DNA from: Adhaeribacter aerolatus
GTDB lineage: Bacteria > Bacteroidota > Bacteroidia > Cytophagales > Hymenobacteraceae
DNA: 64,000 bases
Assembly (NCBI RefSeq): GCF_007991635.1
Contig: NZ_BJYS01000018.1
Coordinates: 1-64,000, forward strand
Reading direction: 5' to 3'
Position numbers and translations under genes: made by a program
In this document: positions 36,604 through 45,632 of the stretch, piece by piece
How positions within the stretch are numbered: position 1 is the first letter of the stretch
How the letters are laid out: every line of letters begins with the position of its first letter
Notes under the pieces: generated by a model
The model's database searches: none
What the model was told of the DNA's origin: nothing
The model's input: only the letters and a program-made list of their open reading frames with translations

Positions 36604-38472
36604 TTAATCTGCCTGGAGCCCGCTGAACAACCAGGCTTGCCGAAGCTGTTTTTGCATTTCGGTAGCGGCCGGGTCCAGACGCAGCAGGTGGGTCGTTTCG
36701 ACGGAAGTTTGGGTTAGGTTGCCTTTCAACGTAAGGGTTTCGGAATTACCTTTTTTGCTTTTGCGGCTAACAGTTACTTTAAGTTCAGACCCTACGGGAG
36801 CGTTGGTAACCTGTTGGGCCACAATTTTAGGCAGATTAGCCGAGGTTACCGCTTCACCGTTTATTTCCAGGATAACATCACCCTCCTGATAACCCATTTT
36901 TTTGCCAAAATCATTCATGTTGTCGGTGCCGGAGATTACCACCTGTCCTTCTTTGTTTTGCCCAATTATTATCTGCCCGAAAGTATTTACCATATCGGTG
37001 CCTTGCGGAGCGTAAATAATGCCTACGGTATTAAATAGTTCGCTGTAAGGAATTGGCTGCGAGCCTTCTACATGCTTCCGGAAAAACTCCCGGATTTGCG
37101 GGTAAGTAAGCTCGGTTATTTTATCGAACAACTCTTCATCTTTGAAAGATCTATTTTTGCCGTAAGTTTTAGCCAGGTCGTTCATGAGGTTGCGGATGCC
37201 GTATTTACCGCCCGATAATTCCCGTAACCTGATATCCAAAGCCAGACCGATTAAAGCGCCTTTCTGATACACGTTGCCGTACTGGTTTTCGTGCACATCC
37301 AGCGCGCCTTTGCTCAGGACTGTAAACGGCAGGGTGTCGTTATATTTAAGCGAACCAGCTATGTAGCTGCGCAGTTTAATTAAATATTCTTCGGGGCTGA
37401 TGAGCTTTTGGTTTACCTGCACGTGCGAAGCAAAATATTCGGTAACGCCTTCGTACAGCCACAGGTGTTTCGACATTTTCGGGTTGATGTAGTCAAAATC
37501 GCCGATTTCTTCTGAATGAATATTCAGCGGCGTTACAATATGGAAAAACTCATGGGCCGCAATACCCCTGATTTGGTTGGCAATTTGCTGCGAATTAAAA
37601 GGCGGTAAATAATACACCGAAGAATAAGAATGTTCTAAAGCGCCGTACGAACCCGTGGTGTTATAAGCATCGTCAACGTAAATCAGAAAGGCGTATTTCT
37701 CGACGGGAAGTTTGCCACCCAGGTAATTTTTCTGCGCTTCCAGAATTTCTTTAATATTCTGGGCAATTATATCGGATTGTACATCTTTTTTGGCGGTATA
37801 AACCGATACCAATACTTCGGCGCCGCCAATGTGCATCATGGCTGTATCGGGTACATTGTACATCAGCGGGGCATCTACCACCTCCATATACGAATCGATG
37901 CGGTAAGTATCGGCGGTAGGGGTGGTTTTAACAGCTTTTAAAGGGGTGGAGCCGTAAAACTGCTGCGGTTTAATAATGGTTAGCTCGTAAGGCACCCGTT
38001 TCATGCCGTCGAAATAGCCAATAAAACCGTGCGTGTTGAGCAAAAAGTTTTTGTTTTCCTCGATGTTGGTGCCAGCCGGTTCAAATACCAGATCTTCTTT
38101 TTTGGTATTGTCAAAAGTATCGCTGGCCCAGTAGGTAATCTGGTCTAAATCTTTGGCTTTACCTATTTTCCAGCGGTTCTCGTCCAGTTGGGTTACCGGC
38201 AAGGTCCGGCCTTTTTTATCAGTGGCTTTAAAGTCAGAAATAAATTTTCCGAAGTTATAAACCGAGTAGGTGCCCGGTACCATTTTGGGCATGTTATAGA
38301 TTATTTCGGATTCCTTTATTTCGGGCGCTTTCAAAGTAACCTGTATCCGGTCGTTTTGTACCCGAGTCAGGTTCAGGGTAAACTGGTATTCCTTGTTTTT
38401 AATTAATTCATCCGAAGCGAACGTAATTTGCCGCAGGCTTAAAACCAGCAGCAACAGCCATAGTTTTCTCAT
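36604..38472 (-). CDS. M61-family metallopeptidase with PDZ domain
   Basis: A 622-residue secreted protein (signal peptide ending near FAS, residue 20). The zinc site HEFFH is at 307-311 (H307, E308, H311), followed by LWLYEGVTEYFASH at about 341-354, whose Glu is likely the third ligand; this is the M61 glycyl-aminopeptidase pattern. An N-terminal beta domain lies at 25-190 and a PDZ domain at about 500-575 (MGYQEGDVILEINGEAVTSANL). Members are exported peptidases of uncertain substrate. Monocistronic with a strong terminator. Confidence 0.9.
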   Translation of the reverse strand: MRKLWLLLLVLSLRQITFASDELIKNKEYQFTLNLTRVQNDRIQVTLKAPEIKESEIIYNMPKMVPGTYSVYNFGKFISDFKATDKKGRTLPVTQLDENRWKIGKAKDLDQITYWASDTFDNTKKEDLVFEPAGTNIEENKNFLLNTHGFIGYFDGMKRVPYELTIIKPQQFYGSTPLKAVKTTPTADTYRIDSYMEVVDAPLMYNVPDTAMMHIGGAEVLVSVYTAKKDVQSDIIAQNIKEILEAQKNYLGGKLPVEKYAFLIYVDDAYNTTGSYGALEHSYSSVYYLPPFNSQQIANQIRGIAAHEFFHIVTPLNIHSEEIGDFDYINPKMSKHLWLYEGVTEYFASHVQVNQKLISPEEYLIKLRSYIAGSLKYNDTLPFTVLSKGALDVHENQYGNVYQKGALIGLALDIRLRELSGGKYGIRNLMNDLAKTYGKNRSFKDEELFDKITELTYPQIREFFRKHVEGSQPIPYSELFNTVGIIYAPQGTDMVNTFGQIIIGQNKEGQVVISGTDNMNDFGKKMGYQEGDVILEINGEAVTSANLPKIVAQQVTNAPVGSELKVTVSRKSKKGNSETLTLKGNLTQTSVETTHLLRLDPAATEMQKQLRQAWLFSGLQAD

Positions 38473-38659
38473 ATAAATATTAAAGTAAATTCTCTATAAA
38501 TGGTTTAAAGTAAAACAGAATATTAGAAGTTAGGTTTTGGACCAGAAATACTTAAATCAAGCCAAAGCCAATGATTTTTAAACCCGAAGCAGCTAGATGT
38601 AACATTCCCTTGTAAACGTAATTGCAGCCGCCTAAACTAATTTAATACGGCTCTCTATG

Positions 38660-38717
38660 GCGCGGAAGTTACTTCCGTGCCTTCCCGAGTAACCAAGCAC
38701 GGAAGTAACTTCCGCGC
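38660..38717. repeat. Nested hairpin with 21-bp perfect arms
   Basis: Arms 38660-38680 and 38697-38717 are perfectly complementary over 21 bases, with a 16-base loop. Each arm contains an inner dyad, GGAAGT-T-ACTTCC or its complement, so the sequence can also fold into a cruciform with two small hairpins. No T-run follows in the direction of the permease gene, which ends at 38780. It lies in the 307-base gap between the M61 and permease genes; the rest of this gap holds nothing recognised. Confidence 0.75.
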
Positions 38718-38779
38718 TGGAAAAGGGTACTAAACCAAAGCTGCAATAGTAGTCCGGAAAGCTAGTCAAAAATAGACGA

Positions 38780-41188
38780 TTATTCAGAACGTAAAGCTTT
38801 AATCGGGTTGGCGGTGGCGGCTTTGGCGGCTTGCAAACTAACGGTTAGCATGGCAATGACCATGGCAAATACACCGGCGATTAAAAAAGTCCAAAGGCTG
38901 AGTGGCGTGCGGTAAGCAAAATCCTGGAGCCAGCGGTGCATGCCGTACCAGGCAATGGGCGTAGCGAGCGCAATGGAAATAATTACCAGCAAGGCAAAAT
39001 CCCGGGACAACAGCATCATAATATCAGCCACCGAACTGCCCAGTACTTTCCGGATCCCGATTTCGCGGGTACGCTGCTCAGCCGTAAACGAAGTAAGCCC
39101 AAATAAACCGAGGCAGGCAATAATAATGGTGAGGGCGGCAAAATACCCGAAAATCGTCAGCATTTTGTCTTCGGTGCGGTATTGCTGGTTAAAATATTCA
39201 TCCAGGAAAAAATATTCAATCGGGTGGTTGGGATCGAATGCTTTCCATTTTTCCTGCACAAACCGGAGCGTAGCCGGCAGGTTAGTTGTATTTACCCGCA
39301 CCAGCAAATAGCCCGGCGACGTGGGTGCCAGGGCAATAATTAAGGGATCGATGGTAGTGTGCAGCGAGGTATAATGAAAATCGTTCACCACGCCAATTAC
39401 CTTGGCATCCCAGTCCGAAAAAAGTATTCTTTTGCCGATAGGACTATCCTGCCAGCCCATTTTTCTGACCATGGCCTGATTGACTAAAACGCCTCCTTTT
39501 AAATCGGTAGGTGTTTCGCGGGAAAAATTACGGCCTTCTAAAACCGAAATACCCAATAAATCTAAAAAGTCGTAATCGCCGGCCAGCACAAAAGAAGTTC
39601 TTTCTTCCTGCTTGCCGTCTTTTTCGATTAAAGTTATCAAATCGCTAATGGTACCACCCGGAATATTGGCCGCATTGGCTACTTTTGCCACGGCCGGATT
39701 ATTTAATAACTCCTGTTTCAGGTGGGGCAGTTTCCGGATTAAAGTAGTATCGCCGACGGGAATATCAATTACAAACACCTGCTCTTTTTTAAAACCCAGG
39801 TTGGCATTTTTGATAAACTGCATCTGGCTGTACACAACCAAAGTGCCAATAATTAATATCAGGGAAATGGTAAACTGCAGCACCACCAGAAATTTCCGGA
39901 GTAATGCATTGCTGCCCTGGGGGCTTTTATCGGATTTGAGTACTTCGGCGGGCTTAAAACCCGAAAGAAAAAAGGCCGGGTAACTGCCGGCTACCAAACC
40001 CACAAACACCACAATCCCCAGCAGCACCAGGCCAGATGAACCTTCGGTAAAATAAGTGTAGGAGAAATTTTTGTTTGTAAGCGTGTTAAAGGGCGGCAGC
40101 AATATTTCTACCAGCGCCAGCGCCAGCAGCACCGCAAACAAAGTTATCAGGATAGATTCGCCGATGAACTGCCGGACAATCTGGGACCGGTAAGCGCCTA
40201 CTACTTTGCGTAAACCCACCTCGCGGGCACGTTTGGCCGAGCGGGCCGTAGCCAGATTCATGTAATTAATGCAGGCAATCAGCAGTAAAAATATTGCTAC
40301 AAAGCTGAAAATATACACGTAAGCTTTTTGGCCGTAAGTGGCGGTCTGGTCTTTCCATTCGGGGTTCAGGTGAATATCGCGGATGGGTTGCAGGTAAAAA
40401 GTCTGGCTGGCGGTAAGTTCGTTTTCTTTTATCCAGGGGTTAATGGTGTTGCGGCTTAAATCGAATAATTGCTGCTGCAGCGCTGGTATTTGATTTTTAT
40501 CTTTTAGCAACACGTAAGTATACCAGTTCAGCGCCAGCCAGTTGGTAATAGAGGTGGGCGCATTAATTTCGGTGGAACCTTTACCCAACGTAATGGCCGA
40601 TAAAAAGCCTTCGGGCTGCAAATGCGAGTGCTGCGGATTAGCCACTACCCCCGTAACGAGGTGCTCATTTTTACTGAATTGCAACATTTGCCCCATAGCA
40701 GCCGCCGTACTACCGAAAAGTTTAATAGCTAAGTCTTCGGTTAAAACAATGGTTTTGGGTGCTTTTAAAGCCGTTTCGGGGTTGCCCAGCAAAAAGGGGT
40801 AATCGAAAACTTTAAAAAAGTTACTGTCAGCAAAAAATAAGTTTTCTTGGTTAAAGGCCTTACCGGCCACCCACAGCGTTTGTTTGCCAATCGGCAATAT
40901 TTTGGTAACCGTTTCGGCTGCCGGATAATTATCCCCAATGGTTTGGGCCAGTTTAAAAGGGGTATAGGCAAATTTATCGAGATTTTCCTGCATCCGGATG
41001 CTGCTCACCACCCGCACAATCCGGTCGGCCTGGCTAAAATGCCGCTCGTAGGTTAGTTCGTCCTGCACAAACAAAAAGATCAGGATACAAGCCGAAATAC
41101 CCGTGGCCAGTCCCAGAATATTAATAGCCGAATAAATTTTATTCCGGCGCAAATTACGCCAGGCAATTTTAAAGTAGTTTTTTAGCAT
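38780..41188 (-). CDS. ABC transporter permease, MacB/FtsX type
   Basis: An 802-residue inner-membrane protein with two FtsX-like halves, each made of a periplasmic MacB-PCD-type domain and membrane helices. First: N-terminal LKNYFKIAWRNLRRNKIYSAINILGLATGISACILIFLFV, then YMNLATARSAKRAREVGLRKVVGA before three helices. Second: FTISLILIIGTLVVYSQMQF and FTAEQRTREIGIRKVLGSSVADIM near the end. The partner ATPase is not in the window. Such permeases export lipids, peptides or antimicrobials, or transmit signals. It is divergent from the sigma-54 regulator/kinase pair and has a sigma-54-like promoter. Confidence 0.9.
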   Translation of the reverse strand: MLKNYFKIAWRNLRRNKIYSAINILGLATGISACILIFLFVQDELTYERHFSQADRIVRVVSSIRMQENLDKFAYTPFKLAQTIGDNYPAAETVTKILPIGKQTLWVAGKAFNQENLFFADSNFFKVFDYPFLLGNPETALKAPKTIVLTEDLAIKLFGSTAAAMGQMLQFSKNEHLVTGVVANPQHSHLQPEGFLSAITLGKGSTEINAPTSITNWLALNWYTYVLLKDKNQIPALQQQLFDLSRNTINPWIKENELTASQTFYLQPIRDIHLNPEWKDQTATYGQKAYVYIFSFVAIFLLLIACINYMNLATARSAKRAREVGLRKVVGAYRSQIVRQFIGESILITLFAVLLALALVEILLPPFNTLTNKNFSYTYFTEGSSGLVLLGIVVFVGLVAGSYPAFFLSGFKPAEVLKSDKSPQGSNALLRKFLVVLQFTISLILIIGTLVVYSQMQFIKNANLGFKKEQVFVIDIPVGDTTLIRKLPHLKQELLNNPAVAKVANAANIPGGTISDLITLIEKDGKQEERTSFVLAGDYDFLDLLGISVLEGRNFSRETPTDLKGGVLVNQAMVRKMGWQDSPIGKRILFSDWDAKVIGVVNDFHYTSLHTTIDPLIIALAPTSPGYLLVRVNTTNLPATLRFVQEKWKAFDPNHPIEYFFLDEYFNQQYRTEDKMLTIFGYFAALTIIIACLGLFGLTSFTAEQRTREIGIRKVLGSSVADIMMLLSRDFALLVIISIALATPIAWYGMHRWLQDFAYRTPLSLWTFLIAGVFAMVIAMLTVSLQAAKAATANPIKALRSE

Positions 41189-41248
41189 AGTTTGGTCAGG
41201 TTTAGGATCTGTATGGGCTTAACAGCTGTTCGCCGGCAAATGGCCAAC

Positions 41249-41263
41249 CCAAGAAGGGTGCCA
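41249..41263 (-). promoter_or_regulatory. Sigma-54-like promoter of the permease
   Basis: On the minus strand TGGCAC (41263-41258), 5 bases, TTGG (41252-41249), close to the -24/-12 consensus TGGCAC-N5-TTGC. It lies about 60 bases upstream of the permease start codon at 41188. One base of the -12 box differs. Confidence 0.5.
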
Positions 41264-41345
41264 TAATTAGAAATTCTTATTAGCTTAAAGGTATACCGGG
41301 TTTAGTGCCTATTCAGCTTAAACTTTCGTCTGTTATCGGGCATTA

Positions 41346-41365
41346 GGTGTCTGAAATCGTACACC
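41346..41365. promoter_or_regulatory. Candidate enhancer dyad between two sigma-54 promoters
   Basis: GGTGT-N10-ACACC inverted repeat, 83 bases from one -24 box and about 71 from the other, the typical distance for NtrC-family binding sites. Only one copy seen; 5-bp arms. Confidence 0.4.
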
Positions 41366-41436
41366 AAAATAAAGTTAAAAATAAGTTCGGCCGCGCTGAT
41401 TAAGCTGTAAGTTGGTTAACTGGGATTTTTACGGGT

Positions 41437-41451
41437 TGGCACAAGACTTGT
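41437..41451 (+). promoter_or_regulatory. Sigma-54-like promoter of the regulator/kinase operon
   Basis: TGGCAC (41437-41442), 5 bases, TTGT (41448-41451): exact -24 box and 3 of 4 in the -12 box. It lies 120 bases upstream of the regulator gene. A Bacteroidota -7 element (TAAATTTG, 41451-41458) abuts it, so the region may have two promoters; no TTG lies at the right distance for the latter. Confidence 0.5.
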
Positions 41452-41570
41452 AAATTTGCCGCGGGTAACCGCTATTTGCTTAACTTTTTTGAAACTGTTA
41501 TTATTGTTAGGTCAGATTTCGGAAAACTAAAGCCGGAAATAAATTCCCTTTTGCTTGCAGCCTCACATAC

Positions 41571-42950
41571 ATGAGTAATAAAATTGATTGCCGTATTCTG
41601 ATTGTAGACGACGAAGAAGATATCCTAACGGCGGGCCGGATATTTCTGAAACAGCATTTTACCTTTGTCCGGACCGAGCCTAATCCGAATAAAATACCGT
41701 ACCACCTGCAAAACGACAGCTACGATGTAATTATGCTGGACATGAATTACACGGCAGGGGCTACCAACTCCAAAGAGGGTTTTGCCTGGCTTTCCCGGAT
41801 TCTGGAGATTGACCCGGCGGCTATCGTTATTTTAATTACTGCCTACGGCGATGTAGAACTGGCCGTGCGGGCCTTAAAAGAAGGCGCTACTGATTTTGTG
41901 CTGAAGCCCTGGCAGAACGAAAAATTACTGGCTACGCTTACGGCGGCTTGCCGTCTCCGCAAATCTACCCAGGAAGTTAAAAACCTGGTAGACCGGCAAC
42001 GCGGCTTGAACCAGGCCATGAACGCGCATTACAGCGATTTTATTGGTACATCGGCGCCCATGCAAAAGGTTTACCAAACCATTGAGAAAGTAGGCGCTAC
42101 CGATGCCAACGTGTTAATATTAGGCGAAAACGGTACCGGCAAAGAGTTAGCGGCCCGCGCGCTGCACCGGAAATCCCGGCGCGTGGACGAAGCGTTCGTG
42201 AGCGTAGATCTGGGAGCGGTGAGCGAAACCCTGTTCGAAAGTGAATTATTCGGCCACGCCAAAGGCGCTTTTACCGATGCCAAAGACGACCGCGCCGGCC
42301 GTTTTGAAGTGGCTTCGGGGGGCACGTTGTTTCTGGATGAGATAGGTAACTTGAGTCTGGCGTTACAATCAAAATTACTAACGGCGCTGCAAAGCCGGCA
42401 AATAACCCGTCTGGGTACGAATAAGCCTAAAAATATTGACATCCGGCTGGTTTGTGCCACCAACATGCCGCTGTACGAAATGGTAAGTCAGGGTCGGTTC
42501 CGGCAGGATTTATTATACCGCATTAATACAGTAGAACTGCATTTGCCGCCTCTGCGCGAACGCAAAGAAGATATTCCGTTATTGGCCGAGCATTTCCTGA
42601 ACCTGTACAACCGCAAGTACCAGAAAAGCAATTTAGGATTAGAAAAGGCCACGCTTAAAAAATTAACGGAGTACCACTGGCCCGGCAATATCCGGGAACT
42701 GGACCACGCCATTGAGCGAGCGGTTATTTTAAGCGACCAGGCAACTTTGCGGCCCACCGATTTTGATTTTATGCAACCCACGCCGGCAGCGCCAATTGCC
42801 CTGGCCGAAGATTTAACGCTTGAGACGCTGGAGCGCATGATGGTACAAAAAATGTTGAGTAAACACGCCGGCAATATTACCCACGCCGCCCGCGAATTGG
42901 GCATTACCCGCACGGCTTTGTACCGTCGCATCGAAAAATATGGTTTATAA
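41571..42950 (+). CDS. NtrC-family sigma-54 response regulator
   Basis: A 459-residue activator: receiver domain (7-125) with phospho-acceptor D57 (IMLDMNY); AAA+ central domain (about 155-390) with Walker A GENGTGKE at 185-192, the sigma-54 contact motif GAFTDA at 232-237, and GTLFLDEIGN; and a C-terminal Fis-type HTH (ITHAARELGITRTALYRRI). Such proteins open sigma-54 promoters on phosphorylation, by the kinase encoded next (11-base overlap). The promoter region suggests it controls itself and the divergent permease. Confidence 0.93.
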   Translation: MSNKIDCRILIVDDEEDILTAGRIFLKQHFTFVRTEPNPNKIPYHLQNDSYDVIMLDMNYTAGATNSKEGFAWLSRILEIDPAAIVILITAYGDVELAVRALKEGATDFVLKPWQNEKLLATLTAACRLRKSTQEVKNLVDRQRGLNQAMNAHYSDFIGTSAPMQKVYQTIEKVGATDANVLILGENGTGKELAARALHRKSRRVDEAFVSVDLGAVSETLFESELFGHAKGAFTDAKDDRAGRFEVASGGTLFLDEIGNLSLALQSKLLTALQSRQITRLGTNKPKNIDIRLVCATNMPLYEMVSQGRFRQDLLYRINTVELHLPPLRERKEDIPLLAEHFLNLYNRKYQKSNLGLEKATLKKLTEYHWPGNIRELDHAIERAVILSDQATLRPTDFDFMQPTPAAPIALAEDLTLETLERMMVQKMLSKHAGNITHAARELGITRTALYRRIEKYGL

Positions 42951-44301
42951 TCGCTTTCGCCTCCGCGTGTTGCTGCGGTTTATGCTGCTGATAGCGGTAA
43001 CCGGTGTTTTTTTATACGTACTCCTGTACCAACACTGGTATATCACGGCATTCTGTTTGTTGCTGGTAATGCTGGGCCTACTGCTGGATTTATTTAGTTA
43101 CCTCGAAAAAACTAACCGCGAGTTAATCCGGTTTTTCACGGCCATCCGCTACGAAGATTTTACCCAGCGCTTTCCCACCGAACCAAAAACCGGTTCTTTT
43201 GCCGATTTATCTGCCGAATTAAACAATACCATTGCGGCTTTTCAGCGCATTAAAGCCGACAAAGAAGCGAACCATTTGTACCTGCAAAACCTGGTGGCGC
43301 ACCTGCGCATTGGCATTATTACTTTTAACGAAAGCGGCGAAGTAAACCTGATGAACCAGGCAGCCAAAGATTTGCTCCGGGTACCGCATCTCACCAGCAT
43401 TCAGGCCCTGCAACGAATAAGCTCCGAACTGGTAGAGGCCATGCAAACGCTGGAAAACGAGGAAAGCCGACTGGTGGTAATAAACCATTTTGAAGAGCAA
43501 TTGCTGCTGACAGTTAAGGCCAGTACGTTCCGGCTGCAGGGGCAAGCGCTTAAAATTATTTCGCTGCAGAATATCCGTTCCGAAATGGAGGAAAAAGAGC
43601 TGGATGCCTGGCAGAAACTCATTCGGGTTTTATCGCACGAAATTATGAATTCCATTACCCCGGTTATTTCGCTGACCAACAGCATTGGTACGCTGGTAGA
43701 GGCCGAACTGGTAAATCGGGAAGACCACGAAGCACCCGACGAAGAAGTTATTCAGGATATTCGTACCGGGCTGCAAACCATTGAAAAACGCAGCGAGGGT
43801 TTACTGCACTTTGTAGAAAAATACCGCAAACTTACCCGCATTCCGAAGCCCCGTCTTCAACCGCTCGATTTAACCGAATTATTAAAAGGTATTCAGCAGT
43901 TGCTGCAACGCGAGTTTCAGGAGGGTGGGGTACAATTGCAGGTACGACTGCCAAGCACCCCGTTGCCACTAAGTGCCGATGCTGATATGATAGAGCAGGT
44001 AGTTATAAACCTGTTGAAAAATGCCTTGGAAGCCTGCCAGGAAAGTCCCAATCCGCAGGTAGAAATAAAAGCTTACGCCGATGTTCAGGAAAACAACCGG
44101 TTGAAAGTAGAAATTAAAGACAATGGCAAAGGAATTCCAGAAGATATTCTGGACCAGATATTCGTGCCGTTTTATACCACCAAGCGCCATGGTTCCGGCA
44201 TTGGCTTAAGTTTATCTAGGCAAATTATGCGGCTGCACAAAGGCAGTTTGCGGGTAACCCACACCTCACCCGGACAGACTATTTTTACCTTGGTTTTTTA
44301 A
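42940..44301 (+). CDS. Sensor histidine kinase
   Basis: A 453-residue kinase with two N-terminal membrane helices (about 11-29 and 34-55), almost no periplasmic loop, a PAS-like segment (about 115-215), and HisKA with H233 (RVLSHEIMNSITPV). The HATPase has an N box VVINLLKNALEAC, DNGKGIP and GSGIGLSLSRQIM. The short loop suggests it senses something in the membrane or cytosol, or the permease itself. Its start overlaps the regulator gene by 11 bases, so the two are translationally coupled. Confidence 0.92.
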   Translation: MVYNRFRLRVLLRFMLLIAVTGVFLYVLLYQHWYITAFCLLLVMLGLLLDLFSYLEKTNRELIRFFTAIRYEDFTQRFPTEPKTGSFADLSAELNNTIAAFQRIKADKEANHLYLQNLVAHLRIGIITFNESGEVNLMNQAAKDLLRVPHLTSIQALQRISSELVEAMQTLENEESRLVVINHFEEQLLLTVKASTFRLQGQALKIISLQNIRSEMEEKELDAWQKLIRVLSHEIMNSITPVISLTNSIGTLVEAELVNREDHEAPDEEVIQDIRTGLQTIEKRSEGLLHFVEKYRKLTRIPKPRLQPLDLTELLKGIQQLLQREFQEGGVQLQVRLPSTPLPLSADADMIEQVVINLLKNALEACQESPNPQVEIKAYADVQENNRLKVEIKDNGKGIPEDILDQIFVPFYTTKRHGSGIGLSLSRQIMRLHKGSLRVTHTSPGQTIFTLVF

Positions 44302-44319
44302 ATAGCTAAAAACAGTTTG

Positions 44320-44643
44320 CTACGATGTATCATTTCTGGCGGTGTATTGCCGCAGTACCTGGTTAAGCTGGTGCGCTGGTACTACGCCCGATTGCCGCCA
44401 AAGTACTTTACCTCCCTGGAAAAGCATCAGGGTAGGAATACCCTGCACCCGGAATTGCTGGGCTACTGCCTGGTTTTTATCAACATCAATTTTAATCACT
44501 TTTACTTTACCCGCATTTTCGCTGGCCACTTGCTGTATTATAGGGCTCATGGTTTTGCACGGGCCGCACCAATCGGCGTAAAAGTCTACCAACACGGGCA
44601 TACCCGGGCTATTTATCAGTTCTGAAAATGATTTCTTCGGCAT
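44320..44643 (-). CDS. trxA: Thioredoxin
   Basis: A 107-residue thioredoxin fold with the active-site disulfide C26-C29 in ADWCGPCK, followed by IQQVASENAGKVKVIKIDVDKN and the cis-Pro motif QGIPTLMLF. It keeps cytosolic proteins reduced. It is cytosolic by absence of a signal peptide and converges on the kinase gene with only 18 bases between stops. Bacteroidota often carry several thioredoxins, so trxA is assigned by family. Confidence 0.93.
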   Translation of the reverse strand: MPKKSFSELINSPGMPVLVDFYADWCGPCKTMSPIIQQVASENAGKVKVIKIDVDKNQAVAQQFRVQGIPTLMLFQGGKVLWRQSGVVPAHQLNQVLRQYTARNDTS

Positions 44644-44937
44644 CTTTTCCGCTCCTTTAATTTTAACTTAAAACCATAAAGAAGTACGGATTAATATATT
44701 GGTGTGTTTTGATTTGAATTTGATTAATAGGTTTAAAAGTATTGGAGATAAGGCATATCAAATATATAATACTGCTTCCATTAAAGAATATTCCATAGGG
44801 AATCTGGTTCTGGCATTATTTGGCATGAAGGTTCTTTGTAATCCGCTCAGGAGTTCTACTGTGTTCGCTGGCTTTCGTTTTATGCGGCAGCTTATTCTGG
44901 TCTCCTGGAAGAGTTTAACCCTTCCGCCCTCCGGGCA

Positions 44938-44958
44938 CCTTCCCTAAACTAGGGAAGG
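44938..44958. repeat. Short perfect hairpin
   Basis: 9-bp stem (44938-44946 with 44950-44958) with a 3-base loop, in a C/T-rich context (CCGCCCTCCGGGCACCTT...). Part of the 767-base gap between trxA and the gene at 45411. The rest left of 45034 holds nothing recognised. Confidence 0.45.
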
Positions 44959-45033
44959 AGTTCGGCCGAACCGGAGCATAATGGAATCACTTTGTTGAGA
45001 AAGTTTATTCATTTATAGAGCTTAGAAAGGCAG

Positions 45034-45232
45034 CAGCTACAGGCAACTGACAGCAGTTTGGACAGCGAGTGCCTTTTGGAAGATGCTCTTCTGGGTTTCC
45101 GGTGCGCAGCATTGCGAGGAAAGGGAAGATGAGCAGCCCGAGCGGCCAAACGGGGCCCGCCGGCCGGGAGGCTACTTAGGTTCTTGCTATGAGTTAGCAC
45201 CTATCTTTTGAAAGATGCAATCTTTCAAAAAG
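45034..45232 (+). repeat. Repeated intergenic element, copy B
   Basis: Related to 10384-10594, same orientation. It has GTGCC (45069-45073) and GGTGC (45101-45105) in the same relation as copy A with the same 27-base distance; the pair keeps pairing through G-U wobbles. It ends with a hairpin CTTTTGAAAGAT-GCA-ATCTTTCAAAAAG (45205-45232) where copy A has a weaker equivalent. Copy B lacks about 17 bases of copy A in the middle (near 45105-45120). Confidence 0.6.
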
Positions 45233-45410
45233 GAGACAGATAAAAAGTAAGCTAATTTATGGAGTACCATTCAGAAAAAGTGATTTTAGGCTGTTTCTAA
45301 TATTGGTAATTTTGCTCTTTAGCCCTTAAATAGAAAGTAGTTGGCAGGAAACCGTTTTAATAAGGCAGAATAGCAAACCTTAGCACTAAAACCGCTTCAT
45401 CTTCACGGCT

Positions 45411-45605
45411 TCAGCTTTGTATGTAATCCTGCAAGATTAACATGGCTTCGGCATCCGAAGAAGCTTCTACCACTTCATCCATGACAAACTGTATTTCGGC
45501 TTCCGACCAATTTTCTTTTTCGGCTGCTTTTACAAAGGCCCCCAAGGCTATAAACCGGGAGGCCTCCACCGGCAATAGCATTTTTATTTTTTTTCTGATG
45601 CGCAT
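45411..45605 (-). CDS. Small hypothetical protein
   Basis: A 64-residue helical, soluble protein ([38 protein letters not shown]...LQDYIQS). A second ATG at residue 9 may be the start. The amphipathic, acidic pattern is protein-like, but no family is recognised. It lies 27 bases downstream of the gene at 45633-46094 and probably shares its transcript. Confidence 0.55.
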   Translation of the reverse strand: MRIRKKIKMLLPVEASRFIALGAFVKAAEKENWSEAEIQFVMDEVVEASSDAEAMLILQDYIQS

Positions 45606-45632
45606 AGGTAAGCTTACGGAAACGCCGTGAAA

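Noticed and set aside
38780-44301. Complete efflux pump operon
   Set aside because: Only one permease is present; no ATPase or membrane-fusion protein gene lies in the window.
45009-45200. 63-codon ORF across repeat copy B
   Set aside because: The corresponding frame is not kept in copy A, so it is a by-product of the GC-rich repeat.
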